This document shows positions 14,875-22,791 of a DNA stretch of 22,975 nucleotides, piece by piece. The translations under genes and the position numbers were made by a program. Position 1 is the first letter of the stretch, and the number at the start of each line of letters is the position of its first letter. The notes under the pieces were generated by a model. That model ran no database searches. It was given only the letters and a program-made list of their open reading frames with translations, and was not told the origin of the DNA. The stretch comes from a virus: positions 1 to 22,975 of IMG/VR virus record IMGVR_UViG_3300042890_000054; one strand, written 5' to 3'.

Positions 14875-15900
14875 TTAAGCAATCAACACGCCTTGGAACT
14901 GGCTGCCCGAGCAGGTGAGGTTACCGGCCCAGCCAATCAGTTTCACAATGGCGTCTTGGTTGACGGCCTGACGCTCACCGCCAATCGGCACAAAGTTGCG
15001 ATCTTTGTGCGGGCGGAACATCAGGTACTTGGTGTTGAGGAACCACATATGGTTTGCGTTGCCCGAACCGCTGTTGTACGTGGACGATCCGATACCACCG
15101 TCCAACACAACGTCGGAGGCCATACCAGCGCCATAATACTTCAACGAGGCAAAGCCCGCTCCGGCGAGGCCCGAACCACTCTCCGTAATACGCTGGATCG
15201 CTTGCAGCGATTGCAGGTAGAAGCGGTAGTAGTTGTTGTCGGCCACGATGAGGTCAGGCTTGTCGGTTCCACGAACGAGTTGCACGGCAAGCGCATCCAT
15301 GTAGCCTTGAATCGTCGTGCTGGACACAGCGCCCGCACCACCGCCATCAGCGGCAGCCGAGAACTTCTTGCTCTGCCAGAACGACCACACAGCGCGGTTG
15401 ATGCCGCCGTAGGTGCCAACAGTCGGGTCATCCGGCACAGCCGCAGCAAGGCCCGTGAGGTTCTTGCCGGCGTTTCCGGTGCCGTCGCCGTACAGGTCGC
15501 CCGAGATGCGGTTAGCAAGTTGGGCTTCCGCGACTTCCATGCGACCGTCAAGAAGGTCAATGATGGCCTCCTTGCCCGAGTTCTGGATCATCTCCAGACC
15601 CGAAATGGTCACAGCCGAGGCGTACTGCGTGATGCTGAACTGCGCCGCAGAAATCGGCGAGTTCTGGCCCACGTTCAGCACTTCATAGCCGCTGTACGAG
15701 TTGGTGTTGTTCGTGGTCGGATCGGTGTACATGATTTCTTGCAAAATCACGTTACCGCCCGAGAACGTCTTGACGTTCCCACGCTCCTTCAGACGACGAA
15801 GCAACGCGTTGTTGTTCGTCACGTTATCAGCAAGTTCACCGCTACGGCTCTGAATCGTGGTAGCAATGATGTCGCTGATACTAGAGTTGGCAAATGCCAT
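14875..15900 (-). CDS. Major capsid protein, HK97-type fold expected (341 aa)
   Basis: The N-terminus (FANSSISDIIATTIQSRSGE, LADNVTNNNALLRRLKERGN) and the following SGGNVILQEIMY, SGYEVLNVGQ and ISGLEMIQNSGKEAIIDLLD match a large family annotated as phage major capsid protein. Further landmarks are GLAAAVPDDPTVGTYGGINR, VWSFWQSKKF, KPDLIVADNNYYRFYLQSLQ and the C-terminal PIGGERQAVNQDAIVKLIGW. The HK97 fold is inferred from family, not visible directly. It forms the icosahedral shell with the scaffold encoded just upstream. The gene has free gaps on both sides (23 and 13 bases) and GGAG before the ATG. This suits high, independent translation of the most abundant virion protein. No cleavable pro-region is obvious. 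Confidence 0.93.
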   Translation of the reverse strand: MAFANSSISDIIATTIQSRSGELADNVTNNNALLRRLKERGNVKTFSGGNVILQEIMYTDPTTNNTNSYSGYEVLNVGQNSPISAAQFSITQYASAVTISGLEMIQNSGKEAIIDLLDGRMEVAEAQLANRISGDLYGDGTGNAGKNLTGLAAAVPDDPTVGTYGGINRAVWSFWQSKKFSAAADGGGAGAVSSTTIQGYMDALAVQLVRGTDKPDLIVADNNYYRFYLQSLQAIQRITESGSGLAGAGFASLKYYGAGMASDVVLDGGIGSSTYNSGSGNANHMWFLNTKYLMFRPHKDRNFVPIGGERQAVNQDAIVKLIGWAGNLTCSGSQFQGVLIA

Positions 15901-15923
15901 TTGATGTCTCCTAGTTCAGTTAA

Positions 15924-16955
15924 TTACAAACGCGCTTCTTGTTCGGTCAATGCTTCTTCAAGAAGTGCGCGACGGTTTGCTGCCTTGGGAGCCGTGTTTA
16001 CGCCGGGTGTGGCGCTTCTGACACTCACCGCTGCTGCACGGGCAACTTTCGCCGCCCGGTTGGCCTCTTTGGCCTGTTTAGCCGCTTCCTCGGCCTGTCG
16101 GGCCTTGGTCACTTGGTCAAACAAATTGGGGGTGAGGCGTATGGCTTTTTCATACGCGTCTTGCAACGTCTCGGCGAGTCCACCCTGTAGGAGTTGGATC
16201 ATCACCGGGCGTGCTTCCTCAAAATACTCAACCTTTTGACTAAAACTGTTAATTTCGGTCAACAAGTTCTGGTTTTCGGCCATTTCCTGCTGCTGTTTCC
16301 AGCCCATGACCTCACCACGTACCTTGTTGAGTTCATTTTGCAGTTGGTAAACGAGCGGATCAACAGCGCGTTGCGCTTGCTGACCCGGCTGCTGCGTCAT
16401 GGAACCCAAATTGATGCCATACGACTGCGCCAACTGCGTGAAATACTGCATTTTCGTCTGCGGGTCGCTATTCCGCAGCATATGGTCGGCCTGCATCAAC
16501 GCAGACACGGCCTTGTCGGGCGTAATGCCTAACCCTTGGATGGTTTGCATATACGGCTCAATGGCCGCTTGCATGGAATCCGCAAATTCAGCCTTGCCAA
16601 AAATGTTTTCCACACCCTTGCGCATTTCTTCTTCACGCTTCCACGCGTATTCCTGCAATTTTGGGTCGGCTTTCTGCCAAATTTCGTGATATTCACGACG
16701 CCATGAGGCGGGCGGGCGTTTCCACACCGGATCGTTGTCGTACAGTGTGTTAAACGACGACTTTTCTTCCGTATTTTCGGGTTCCGGTTGTTGTGGTGCC
16801 GCTTCTTGCTTGCTGAACCGCCCTGCCGCATCGCGTACGACGGTTTCTACGGGTTCGCCCTTCTCGGCGGCCTCAAACCCTGCTTCTAACAACTCACGAC
16901 GGTCAATCTCTTGATCTTCCCGTGCCGCAACCATTGCTGGATTAGTGTTGTCCAT
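15924..16955 (-). CDS. Scaffolding protein (343 aa)
   Basis: Position between portal and major capsid, an acidic Gln/Glu-rich N-terminus and a predicted helical body identify it. Residues 40-75 are a linker of low complexity (AAPQQPEPENTEEKSSF). A segment with DPVWKRPPASWRREYHEIWQ and LQEYAWKREEEMRKGVE follows. I associate both with scaffold proteins of related podoviruses. The middle has QLQNELNKVRGEVMGWKQQQ, a coiled coil. The end is basic (RAAKVARAAAVSVRSATPGV, then ANRRALLEEAL), as expected for the coat-binding helix of scaffolds. It guides prohead assembly and leaves before DNA entry. The start at 16955 has AGGAG six bases upstream and overlaps the previous stop as TAATG. Confidence 0.86.
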   Translation of the reverse strand: MDNTNPAMVAAREDQEIDRRELLEAGFEAAEKGEPVETVVRDAAGRFSKQEAAPQQPEPENTEEKSSFNTLYDNDPVWKRPPASWRREYHEIWQKADPKLQEYAWKREEEMRKGVENIFGKAEFADSMQAAIEPYMQTIQGLGITPDKAVSALMQADHMLRNSDPQTKMQYFTQLAQSYGINLGSMTQQPGQQAQRAVDPLVYQLQNELNKVRGEVMGWKQQQEMAENQNLLTEINSFSQKVEYFEEARPVMIQLLQGGLAETLQDAYEKAIRLTPNLFDQVTKARQAEEAAKQAKEANRAAKVARAAAVSVRSATPGVNTAPKAANRRALLEEALTEQEARL

Positions 16956-17302
16956 TACCCTCTCCTGTGGGGATTGGTGAAATTGGCTTGTTGGCGTATT
17001 TCGCGCAGTATGCGATCAGCCTGTTCGTTGGTCATACGTGTGTTGACCATGTGCTTAATGCGTTCCAGCCGAGTGTTATTCTCGGGTTCACGCCGAATGT
17101 GCTTGGCAGGGTCGTCGTTACCTACCTCCTCGCAATTGTTAGCCTTTAAATGACGGCGATGCTCCGAGCGTGATGTCACCATCTTGCCGTCAATCATGCT
17201 CCGGTAGGGCGTGATGTCAGGCATGACGTAGTGGTAGCGCCCCTTCTCGTCCTTTTTGCGCTCCACAAACTCGCCGTCTATGTAAACGTACGTCCGTTTC
17301 AT
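16955..17302 (-). CDS. Conserved small protein between portal and scaffold (115 aa)
   Basis: The start overlaps the portal stop as ATGA and has no Shine-Dalgarno sequence, so it depends on translational coupling. The core MPDITPYRSMIDGKMVTSRS (27-46) and EHRRHLKANNCEEVGND is a recurrent phage motif that I know only as unassigned. The C-terminal half is basic and helical (LERIKHMVNTRMTNEQADRI). No enzymatic residues are visible. It ends PHRRG, and its last codons carry the ribosome binding site of the scaffold gene. The place suggests a head-assembly accessory, which is inference. Confidence 0.75.
   Translation of the reverse strand: MKRTYVYIDGEFVERKKDEKGRYHYVMPDITPYRSMIDGKMVTSRSEHRRHLKANNCEEVGNDDPAKHIRREPENNTRLERIKHMVNTRMTNEQADRILREIRQQANFTNPHRRG
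16961..16975 (-). repeat. 15-base element shared by two ribosome binding regions
   Basis: On the minus strand AATCCCCACAGGAGA lies ahead of the scaffold start at 16955, and the same 15 bases lie ahead of the AT-hook gene at 12760-12774. Both supply the AGGAG of the ribosome binding site. Here it is also coding for the end of the 115-residue protein. A 15-base match in 23 kb can arise by chance. Confidence 0.35.
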
Positions 17303-19314
17303 TGCGTAAAAGGCGGCTCAGGCATCGTCTTGCCCATCTGGGCGATAATCAGTTTGGTCTGGGCGTCAACGTCGGCCTTGTACTTGGCAGCAGCCTGTTG
17401 GCTCTGTAGTTCGGCAGCCTTCAGTTGCGCTTCAAAGTTCATCTTTTGCTGTTCCATCGCCATCTTGGCTTGGTTCTTCATCTGCTCCATTTGCATGGCG
17501 TGCTGCATTTCGGCTTGCTTTAGCGCCGACTGCATTTGCATCTTGGACGATTCCAATTGGCCCTTGGCTTGCAACTCCGCTTGCTTGCCCTGCTCCTCTG
17601 GAGGCCGCTGTTGGGCGGCCTGCGCAAGTTGCTGGAGCGTCGCGTCAATCTGGCCCTCAATCGGACGGGCTGCCTTAAACGCCTGCATACCAAAGCGCAG
17701 CAGTTCCATCATCATCGGCACCATCTGCGGGCTGGCCTGACCGACCGGCAACGCTTGGGCAAGGAAACCACCGAATGCTTGCAGGAACTGCATACGGTCT
17801 TGCTTGTTCTGGTTTTCGTCCAGCATCACAAGGCTGTCGGCGGCAATGTCCACGCGGAAGTTACGCAGCGGCTTGTTACGCAGCAGTTCCAACGCCTGCG
17901 GAATCAGTTGCTGGTCAGCGGGCGTCATCTGCTGTGCGGCAGCGTACGCAAGGATCGTCTCGGGCTGATACTTCATGCACATGACCTGTGACTTGAGGCG
18001 TATCAGTTCCGAGGCAAAGAGGGCAACGTCCTCTTGCATAGAACGCAGTCTTAGCCCTGCGTATTGCCCTTTGATTTGCTGCGCGGTGGCCGTTTCGCTG
18101 GCGAACGACGTACCTCGGATGATGTCCGAGATGCCCGTGATTTCGTAGATTTGGCTCTTGATGTCTTCTCTAGCGCGGTAGCACTGGAGTAGCGCATTTG
18201 CGAGTGTGTCAAGGGGGAGGAGGTCAATACTACCTTTAAGACCGCCCTTTTCACTAAATGCCATCCATTTATCAACCGGGATAAGAGCATTGTTATCGCC
18301 CTCCGTCATCAGTCGTTGCAGCGCGGGTTGGCTGGAGTCGTAGACGCCACGCACGCGCAGTGCTTTGACCAAACCATCAATGCGGTCGGACAGGATGTCC
18401 AACTCCATCGCCTGATCTTGGTACAGCACAAAGTCGGGGACAGGTACGAGCGTGTCGCTGGTCGTCGTCGCATACAGCGGTTTTGGGCAAGGGAAGAAGC
18501 CCTCAAGGCCGAGCGGGTCATCACGCTCGTCAATGATCTCGGGCATTCCCTTGCTGAACCAGTAAACCTTCTCAGTCTCCTTGTCCCACAGTTCACAAAT
18601 CTTTGCGCGGTTGTAGAGACGCTTGTTCTCGTTGTAGGCGTTGAGCGGCTCGGGGCCACTGTCTAGCGGTATGCGGCGTGCGACGTCCTCACCAAAACGC
18701 TCTACCAGCGCCTCACGGGTCATAAACACCCAGCGCCACACCTGCCCGACTTCTTCCCATGTGCGGGCGGGAGAGTGCCCAAAGTCGCGCCAATGGACGT
18801 AATCCACGGGTGCGCATTCGTACTCAATACGCTCAAGGTTGGGCGGTGCGCCTTCACCCTGCTCAATGTCAGGCGTGATAGATACGCCGTCGTCCTCTAA
18901 CCCAATCGGCGCAGTGTGCGGTTCATAACGCACCCATGCGGTGCCGCGTCCACCGAGGAACCGATCCTCTACGGCATACGCCATCGTGGAGCGGTAATCG
19001 GGGTAATGCTCAATTTCAAAGTCAATGGCACGCTCAACCAACTGTGCGGCCACGCGGCCCACGGGGTCGTTGTCACCAAAGCGGCGGCTAATGTCGGCTT
19101 TCGGCAGTTTGGCGTAGACGGCAGGCTTTAAGGTCTGCACGTTTGACCAAAGGATATTAAACTTGGCCGATTCGGTCAGCGTCTGCCCACGCGTATCGTC
19201 GCGGTAACGCTTGATGATCTTCTTCGTACGCGCCATCCACTTGGCAAACTCGTTGTCGTACTGCCCGATGATGCGCAGATAGCGGTCAAGTTTTGGCTGT
19301 AACAGTCCGTCCAT
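17299..19314 (-). CDS. Portal protein, P22-like (671 aa)
   Basis: The portal is the dodecameric ring through which DNA enters and leaves the head. The N-terminus (LDRYLRIIGQYDNEFAKWMA, TKKIIKRYRDD) and FNILWSNVQTLKPAVYAKLP are family landmarks. So are VHWRDFGHSPARTWEEVGQV and the later YEITGISDIIRGTSFASETA. Residues about 520-671 are a long Gln/Ala/Met/Lys helical region (QMQSALKQAEMQHAMQMEQM), like the C-terminal barrel of P22-type portals. The length of 671 residues is near that of P22 gp1 (about 725). The start at 19314 has GAGGG about six bases upstream and forms TAATG with the previous stop; its own stop overlaps the next start as ATGA. Confidence 0.93.
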   Translation of the reverse strand: MDGLLQPKLDRYLRIIGQYDNEFAKWMARTKKIIKRYRDDTRGQTLTESAKFNILWSNVQTLKPAVYAKLPKADISRRFGDNDPVGRVAAQLVERAIDFEIEHYPDYRSTMAYAVEDRFLGGRGTAWVRYEPHTAPIGLEDDGVSITPDIEQGEGAPPNLERIEYECAPVDYVHWRDFGHSPARTWEEVGQVWRWVFMTREALVERFGEDVARRIPLDSGPEPLNAYNENKRLYNRAKICELWDKETEKVYWFSKGMPEIIDERDDPLGLEGFFPCPKPLYATTTSDTLVPVPDFVLYQDQAMELDILSDRIDGLVKALRVRGVYDSSQPALQRLMTEGDNNALIPVDKWMAFSEKGGLKGSIDLLPLDTLANALLQCYRAREDIKSQIYEITGISDIIRGTSFASETATAQQIKGQYAGLRLRSMQEDVALFASELIRLKSQVMCMKYQPETILAYAAAQQMTPADQQLIPQALELLRNKPLRNFRVDIAADSLVMLDENQNKQDRMQFLQAFGGFLAQALPVGQASPQMVPMMMELLRFGMQAFKAARPIEGQIDATLQQLAQAAQQRPPEEQGKQAELQAKGQLESSKMQMQSALKQAEMQHAMQMEQMKNQAKMAMEQQKMNFEAQLKAAELQSQQAAAKYKADVDAQTKLIIAQMGKTMPEPPFTQ

Positions 19315-19607
19315 TACTTGCCCTCGTTTCGTTTGCTAATGGCTTTGGCCTTTGATTTGGCCTCTGCCTTACTACCAGCGCCCCATGCTCTCAGAGCAAG
19401 TGCAAGGCGCGTCGGTTCACCATTCTTTTCCATCGGCCCCGGCATATTGCCCATGCGGGCGAGGAACGATGCGCGGCGTGGGTTGTCGCCCGATTTGACG
19501 GGAGGCTTCAGCGTCCCGCCCGTCTCGGCTTTGTACGAGGCGCGACCCTTGGCGTTCAAACCGCCTTTCGGGTTTTTGCCTTCGGATCGTTGCCACGCTG
19601 CCGTCAT
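19314..19607 (-). CDS. Small basic phage protein, DUF6321-like (97 aa)
   Basis: It reads KNPKGGLNAKGRASYKAETG, then LKPPVKSGDNPRRASFLARM, then GNMPGPMEKNGEPTRLALAL with RAWGA. I recall this arrangement, with PKGGL, RR-x-SF, GPM-x-x-x-G-x-PT-x-x-AL and AWG, from a conserved phage family that I believe is DUF6321. It is highly basic, ends in a Lys/Ala tail and has no known activity. It may bind DNA, portal or terminase, since it lies just before the portal gene. It begins in an ATGA overlap with the 52-codon gene and ends in TAATG with the portal. Confidence 0.74.
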   Translation of the reverse strand: MTAAWQRSEGKNPKGGLNAKGRASYKAETGGTLKPPVKSGDNPRRASFLARMGNMPGPMEKNGEPTRLALALRAWGAGSKAEAKSKAKAISKRNEGK

Positions 19608-19762
19608 TTCTTGGCCGTTTTCGCTGATTGCTTAAACGCTTCGGCAGTCGGTGCGCCTTTCTCGCCGGGTTTGCGGGTACGCTCTACGGGGCGACCCTCA
19701 CGGCGCTGTCTTGCCTGCCGCTCCTGCTTGGCAAGAATGTTGGCGTAGAGGCCGGCTTTCAT
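19604..19762 (-). CDS. Very small basic protein (52 aa)
   Basis: This short frame reads MKAGLYANILAKQERQARQR followed by a Lys/Arg/Glu/Pro-rich end that closes QSAKTAKK. It is framed by a TAATG overlap with the gene before and an ATGA overlap with the gene after, which is strong support for a real gene although it lacks a Shine-Dalgarno sequence. About a third of its residues are Lys or Arg. The N-terminus (MKAGLYANI) is typical of small helical phage proteins next to terminase that I cannot assign. Role unknown; DNA or portal binding is possible on charge alone. Confidence 0.72.
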   Translation of the reverse strand: MKAGLYANILAKQERQARQRREGRPVERTRKPGEKGAPTAEAFKQSAKTAKK

Positions 19763-20055
19763 TAGGCGTACGTGCTAAAGAGGCCGACGACCGACATGGA
19801 GGCGTTTTGGCTGCACGTTGCCGTAATCTGGCCCGTCGTGGCGACGTTAAGTTCCACCGAGTACACACCGGCTGCCGTCGTCGCGGGGAACGACACCAAC
19901 GTGGTGCTGCCGTCCTTCACGATGGCCGAGGCTTCCGTGTTGCTGGCGACGTTGACCACCACGCGGTGCAGGTACGCGCCGGGGCTGCCAAAGGCCGTTG
20001 TGGACGTTGCGCCAACGGCAACGTAGTTCATCCGAGTTGGCTGTTGAACGCTCAT
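19762..20055 (-). CDS. Small beta-rich protein after TerL (97 aa)
   Basis: The protein is short and rich in Val, Ala, Thr and Ser with alternating hydrophobic strands: YLHRVVVNVASNTEASAIVK, then TLVSFPATTAAGVYSVELNV, then QITATCSQNASMSVVGLF. It looks like a single beta-sandwich domain of the sort used for capsid or tail decoration, but I do not recognise a named family. AGGAG lies about nine bases before the ATG, which overlaps the terminase stop as ATGA. The stop overlaps the next small gene as TAATG. Its place far from the other decoration genes is unusual. Confidence 0.72.
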   Translation of the reverse strand: MSVQQPTRMNYVAVGATSTTAFGSPGAYLHRVVVNVASNTEASAIVKDGSTTLVSFPATTAAGVYSVELNVATTGQITATCSQNASMSVVGLFSTYA

Positions 20056-21392
20056 ATCCTTGCTCTCCTGCTAACCGTGCGGTCGTGAACGGCCCACATA
20101 TCGTTTAGCGTGACCTTGTTTTCAGGCCCAACCAGCAGCGGTTTTACCTCTACCGATGGGGGCTTGTCAGAAATCTCCTGCCATGATACCGCAAGCATAC
20201 GGAATGCGTCACTAGGGTGGCTAGTCCAATCGTGACGCGGGGACTGCCGAAACGCCTTCTTGTCCTCGTCGTACTCGCGTTGATACTGCCGTAATGCCTC
20301 TATGCCATCGCGGCATTTCTCGCCGTCAAACCACACTCGCGGCAACGTCATGCGCACGGCTTGAATGCCGTTTTGCACGCCGATGTCGGGAACAACAGCA
20401 AGGTTGGCGGTGCCGAGATACGCGGCTAATTGCTCAATGATGCTGCGGCCTGTCTGTAGGCTCTTGGCCCGTGCGTCGTGCGGCAGGAAGTGTTTGACGT
20501 ACTTGTAAGGCTTGCTTTCTACGTGTTCGGCAATGTCGTGGATGTCAGCGCCCGAAATGGCAAAGTAGTCAATGACGCGTATTTCTCCGCGTGAGGGCTG
20601 GTAAAACCATACCGCCGTGTCGTCGCGGTAGCCTAAGTCAAACGCCGTGTAAGTCGGCAAGTTCGGGTCATACGGCACGCGTGTAATACGGCCTTGATCC
20701 TGCGCTTGACGCATTTCTGTGCCGTAAAAAGCGCCGAGGATGGCTGCTTCAAATGAGCATTCGTACTCCTGTAGGTACTGATCCTCGGCCAACTGCGCCT
20801 TGGCTGCCGCTAGTTCGCTCTGCGGCAATAGCCCACTGGTGGAGGCGGGGAGGCGCAACAGGAACCATTCATTTGGGATGCGCTGTGCGGTTTCGTAGAT
20901 TTCCCAGAATTGGTTTTTGCCTTTCGGTGTACCGCCAAACACAGCCCAACCTTGCTTGTCTGATAGGGCAGGGCGTATGACGTTGCCAAATGCGCTGGGC
21001 TTAAAGTCACCGAATTCGTCCATGTAGACCCCCGAGAACCCCAGCCCGCGCATTGCGTCTGCGGTTTCGGCTCCGTAAAGGCGTATTTGGCTGTTGTTAA
21101 TGAGCGTTATCGTCAGTTCTTGCTCATTGACGCTGCTGATGATGGGTTGGGCAAACTCTTTGAAGTATTGCCATGCCACGGCTTTGGCCTGCGACCGATA
21201 TGGCGCAACGTATCCAAATAAACCATATGGGCCTTGGTAAGTGATAGCGGCACGGATCATGTCGTTGACAGCGGCGACCGTCTTGCCTGCGCGTCTATGT
21301 GCGACAAGGCACGCCCAGCGGTGCGTCCTGTTGTGAAAGGGCAGGAACGCTTTGCGTGGGCGATAGGGCAGGATTATTCGGGAGCCATCCAT
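20052..21392 (-). CDS. terL: Terminase large subunit (446 aa)
   Basis: The packaging motor cuts concatemeric phage DNA and drives it through the portal by ATP hydrolysis. The Walker A loop is AHRRAGKT (31-38) and the Walker B strand is VYMDE (122-126), with the catalytic Glu after Asp. The coupling motif FGGTPKGKN lies at 152-160. The RNase H-like nuclease half has AFDLGYRDDTAVW (about 250-262; Asp252 is the first metal ligand by position), LPHDARAK (303-310) and HDWTSHPSDAFRML (387-400; Asp395 the last acidic residue). The order and spacing are complete and the length of 446 is normal, so the enzyme looks intact. The start overlaps the small subunit gene by 19 bases, and the Shine-Dalgarno sequence is weak, implying coupling to TerS. 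Confidence 0.95.
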   Translation of the reverse strand: MDGSRIILPYRPRKAFLPFHNRTHRWACLVAHRRAGKTVAAVNDMIRAAITYQGPYGLFGYVAPYRSQAKAVAWQYFKEFAQPIISSVNEQELTITLINNSQIRLYGAETADAMRGLGFSGVYMDEFGDFKPSAFGNVIRPALSDKQGWAVFGGTPKGKNQFWEIYETAQRIPNEWFLLRLPASTSGLLPQSELAAAKAQLAEDQYLQEYECSFEAAILGAFYGTEMRQAQDQGRITRVPYDPNLPTYTAFDLGYRDDTAVWFYQPSRGEIRVIDYFAISGADIHDIAEHVESKPYKYVKHFLPHDARAKSLQTGRSIIEQLAAYLGTANLAVVPDIGVQNGIQAVRMTLPRVWFDGEKCRDGIEALRQYQREYDEDKKAFRQSPRHDWTSHPSDAFRMLAVSWQEISDKPPSVEVKPLLVGPENKVTLNDMWAVHDRTVSRRARI

Positions 21393-21649
21393 CCGATCTG
21401 TACCTTGACCGGGCCGTTGTCTTGTCCTGTGATCTCTTGGCGGGCGAGTTTGGGAACGTGGTACTCCAGCAATGTGCTGAAAGCATCAAAGGCGGCCTGT
21501 GGCCCCTTCTCCTCTGCGATCTGATCTAGCCACCCTTGGAGACGGTCTGCGTTGCCGTCTACAAAAGCGGCTATCGCCTCCCTAGCAGCCTGTGTGGCCC
21601 GATTAGGGGTGCCTGCCTGCCTACCGCCTGTTTTTTTACCCTTTGCCAT
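21374..21649 (-). CDS. terS: Probable terminase small subunit (91 aa)
   Basis: The call rests on position directly before TerL and on the N-terminus AKGKKTGGRQAGTPNRATQA, a Gly/Lys/Arg-rich lead with the T-G-G-R-x-x-G-T-P-N pattern I know from proteins paired with phage terminases. The rest is helical (FVDGNADRLQGWLDQIAEEK, then AFDAFSTLLEYHVPKL), suited to oligomer formation, and ends MAPE. It should bind the packaging site and hand DNA to TerL, which is known for the class and not seen directly. At 91 residues it is short for the class. A clear DNA-binding helix-turn-helix is not obvious. The Shine-Dalgarno sequence before 21649 is weak (GAGCG). Confidence 0.72.
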   Translation of the reverse strand: MAKGKKTGGRQAGTPNRATQAAREAIAAFVDGNADRLQGWLDQIAEEKGPQAAFDAFSTLLEYHVPKLARQEITGQDNGPVKVQIGWMAPE

Positions 21650-21668
21650 GTAGTTCGCTCTAGTTTAG

Positions 21669-21698
21669 ATCACAGGTGAAACAGTTAACCCTTCTCAA
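21669..21698 (-). promoter_or_regulatory. Weak sigma70-like promoter candidate before TerS
   Basis: On the minus strand TTGAGA (21698-21693, five of six to TTGACA) is followed after 18 bases by TGTGAT (21674-21669, four of six to TATAAT). It sits in the only long gap in the window, so a promoter here is sensible. The predicted transcript would start about 12 bases before the TerS codon, which is short. Chance matches of this quality are common. Confidence 0.25.
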
Positions 21699-21759
21699 GC
21701 ATTTTGCGCATAATCGTTCCGGCCCTAAACCGTCGTTGCTTAACGGAAATGCTAGGCAT
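21685..21759 (-). CDS. Micro-ORF (24 aa), doubtful
   Basis: This frame reads MPSISVKQRRFRAGTIMRKM and ends LEKG. Its ATG directly abuts the metallopeptidase stop (TAA-ATG) and it is strongly basic. The first half resembles the start of small phage and bacterial proteins that begin MP-x-x-S-x-x-Q-x-RF. It could be a real micro-protein, a leftover of a longer gene, or chance. No good Shine-Dalgarno sequence precedes it. Confidence 0.25.
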   Translation of the reverse strand: MPSISVKQRRFRAGTIMRKMLEKG

Positions 21760-22791
21760 TTATTTTCTCTGATCCCACAATTCGTGAATTGGAACGTCAT
21801 ATGATTCCAACGGAAATTTTTGCCGTCTCTGTTTTTCAGAGAGCGTCCGACGCGCAGCAGCCGCCCGAGCCTCTGCCTCTCCCATTGTCCTTGCATATCG
21901 CCCATACCCACTAAAAGGGCGAACTAAAGCAAAAGCCTTATCAACTAACGCTGACCTTTCCTCACCGGGCGGCAATTTTTGCCACTGCTGTTCCAATCGG
22001 TCATATCGTTTTTGAATGTTTGAAGGCACCGGCAAATCAGGCAGAGCGTGTGACCCCGGCGCAAATTTTTCCGTGTTTTGAACCAAATGCTGCAATTCAT
22101 GAACAAAAGTATCTTTGGTGTCGCCTTTTAACAAACCTTTACCAACATGGATATATTCTGGAAAAGGCAATGGCGATGCCGAACCACCTTCGTAATCTTC
22201 GCCTTTAAAAACCATTGTCCGTTTTGCCTCGGGGTATGATTCCGTTAATTTTTTGTGGGTTACGACATTTGGCAATCTCCGGTATTTTCCTTCTGGCAAT
22301 GCAAAAAATTTGTTCTCGTCTTTAAATTGCATTTCCTTATCACTAATTTCTTGGCGTAGTTGGCCATCTGGCGCTCGGAATGTTCCTGTTTCGCGCCATA
22401 TTTCCTCCGGCGCTATCCCAGCCTTTTCTAATTCTTCCGCTCGTTTGGCAGAGGCGGCATCCCATGTCTTTGCAGACTTGCCGATAAAAATTTTCTGCAC
22501 TGTCGGGTCGTAACCCTTTAGCGCACCAATTAGCCTACCGACCGGCACAACAGAAGCCGCCGCCATTGCCATACCGGCCTCATCGTCGGCCCGTCTTGCG
22601 CGTTCAAAATCACGGGCGGCAAGGGCTTGCCCAACCCCCGGCACAAGGCTCCCGCCCATCTCCAGCGCCGTGTCTATGGCGTCGGCGTCCTGCGGCTGGT
22701 CTAGGCTGACCATGCGTTCGTAGCGGCGTTTTAGGTCGGCCTTGTCGCCAAGGTAACGGAGGGCGGCTGCGACCTGCTCCTTCCGTGGCAT
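21760..22791 (-). CDS. Predicted zinc metallopeptidase-domain phage protein (HELQH; 343 aa)
   Basis: The key motif is FVHELQHLVQNTEKFAPGS, with HELQH at 231-235. About 70 residues later comes MGEAEARAAAARRTLSEKQR (303-322), where a Glu could be the third zinc ligand. In phage large polyvalent protein-associated domains, an (S/D)-T-(L/F)-x-HE-(I/L)-QH-x-(I/V)-Q motif followed by GE-x-EAR is known as a predicted peptidase core, and I match it on that basis. Residues 101-150 (IFIGKSAKTWDAASAKRAEE, GIAPEEIWRETGTFRAPDG) form another segment I know from such proteins. Residues 40-92 are Ala/Gly-rich and hydrophobic. The activity is predicted, not shown. It could act on virion proteins or on the host. 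The start forms TAATG with the gene before; a GGAG lies 12 bases upstream. Confidence 0.82.
   Translation of the reverse strand: MPRKEQVAAALRYLGDKADLKRRYERMVSLDQPQDADAIDTALEMGGSLVPGVGQALAARDFERARRADDEAGMAMAAASVVPVGRLIGALKGYDPTVQKIFIGKSAKTWDAASAKRAEELEKAGIAPEEIWRETGTFRAPDGQLRQEISDKEMQFKDENKFFALPEGKYRRLPNVVTHKKLTESYPEAKRTMVFKGEDYEGGSASPLPFPEYIHVGKGLLKGDTKDTFVHELQHLVQNTEKFAPGSHALPDLPVPSNIQKRYDRLEQQWQKLPPGEERSALVDKAFALVRPFSGYGRYARTMGEAEARAAAARRTLSEKQRRQKFPLESYDVPIHELWDQRK

Noticed and set aside
14836-16239. Long open frame of 467 codons on the plus strand opposite the capsid and scaffold genes
   Set aside because: It mirrors the codon bias of the strong minus-strand genes, spans two genes, and its product (many Val, Arg and His, no domain) looks like nothing known.
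21660-21911. 83-codon minus-strand frame ending in a C-x2-C-x5-C-x2-C zinc-knuckle-like pattern
   Set aside because: It overlaps the metallopeptidase end by about 150 bases in another frame, its upstream part has no plausible domain, and no good ribosome binding site is seen. The Cys pattern alone is short enough to be chance.
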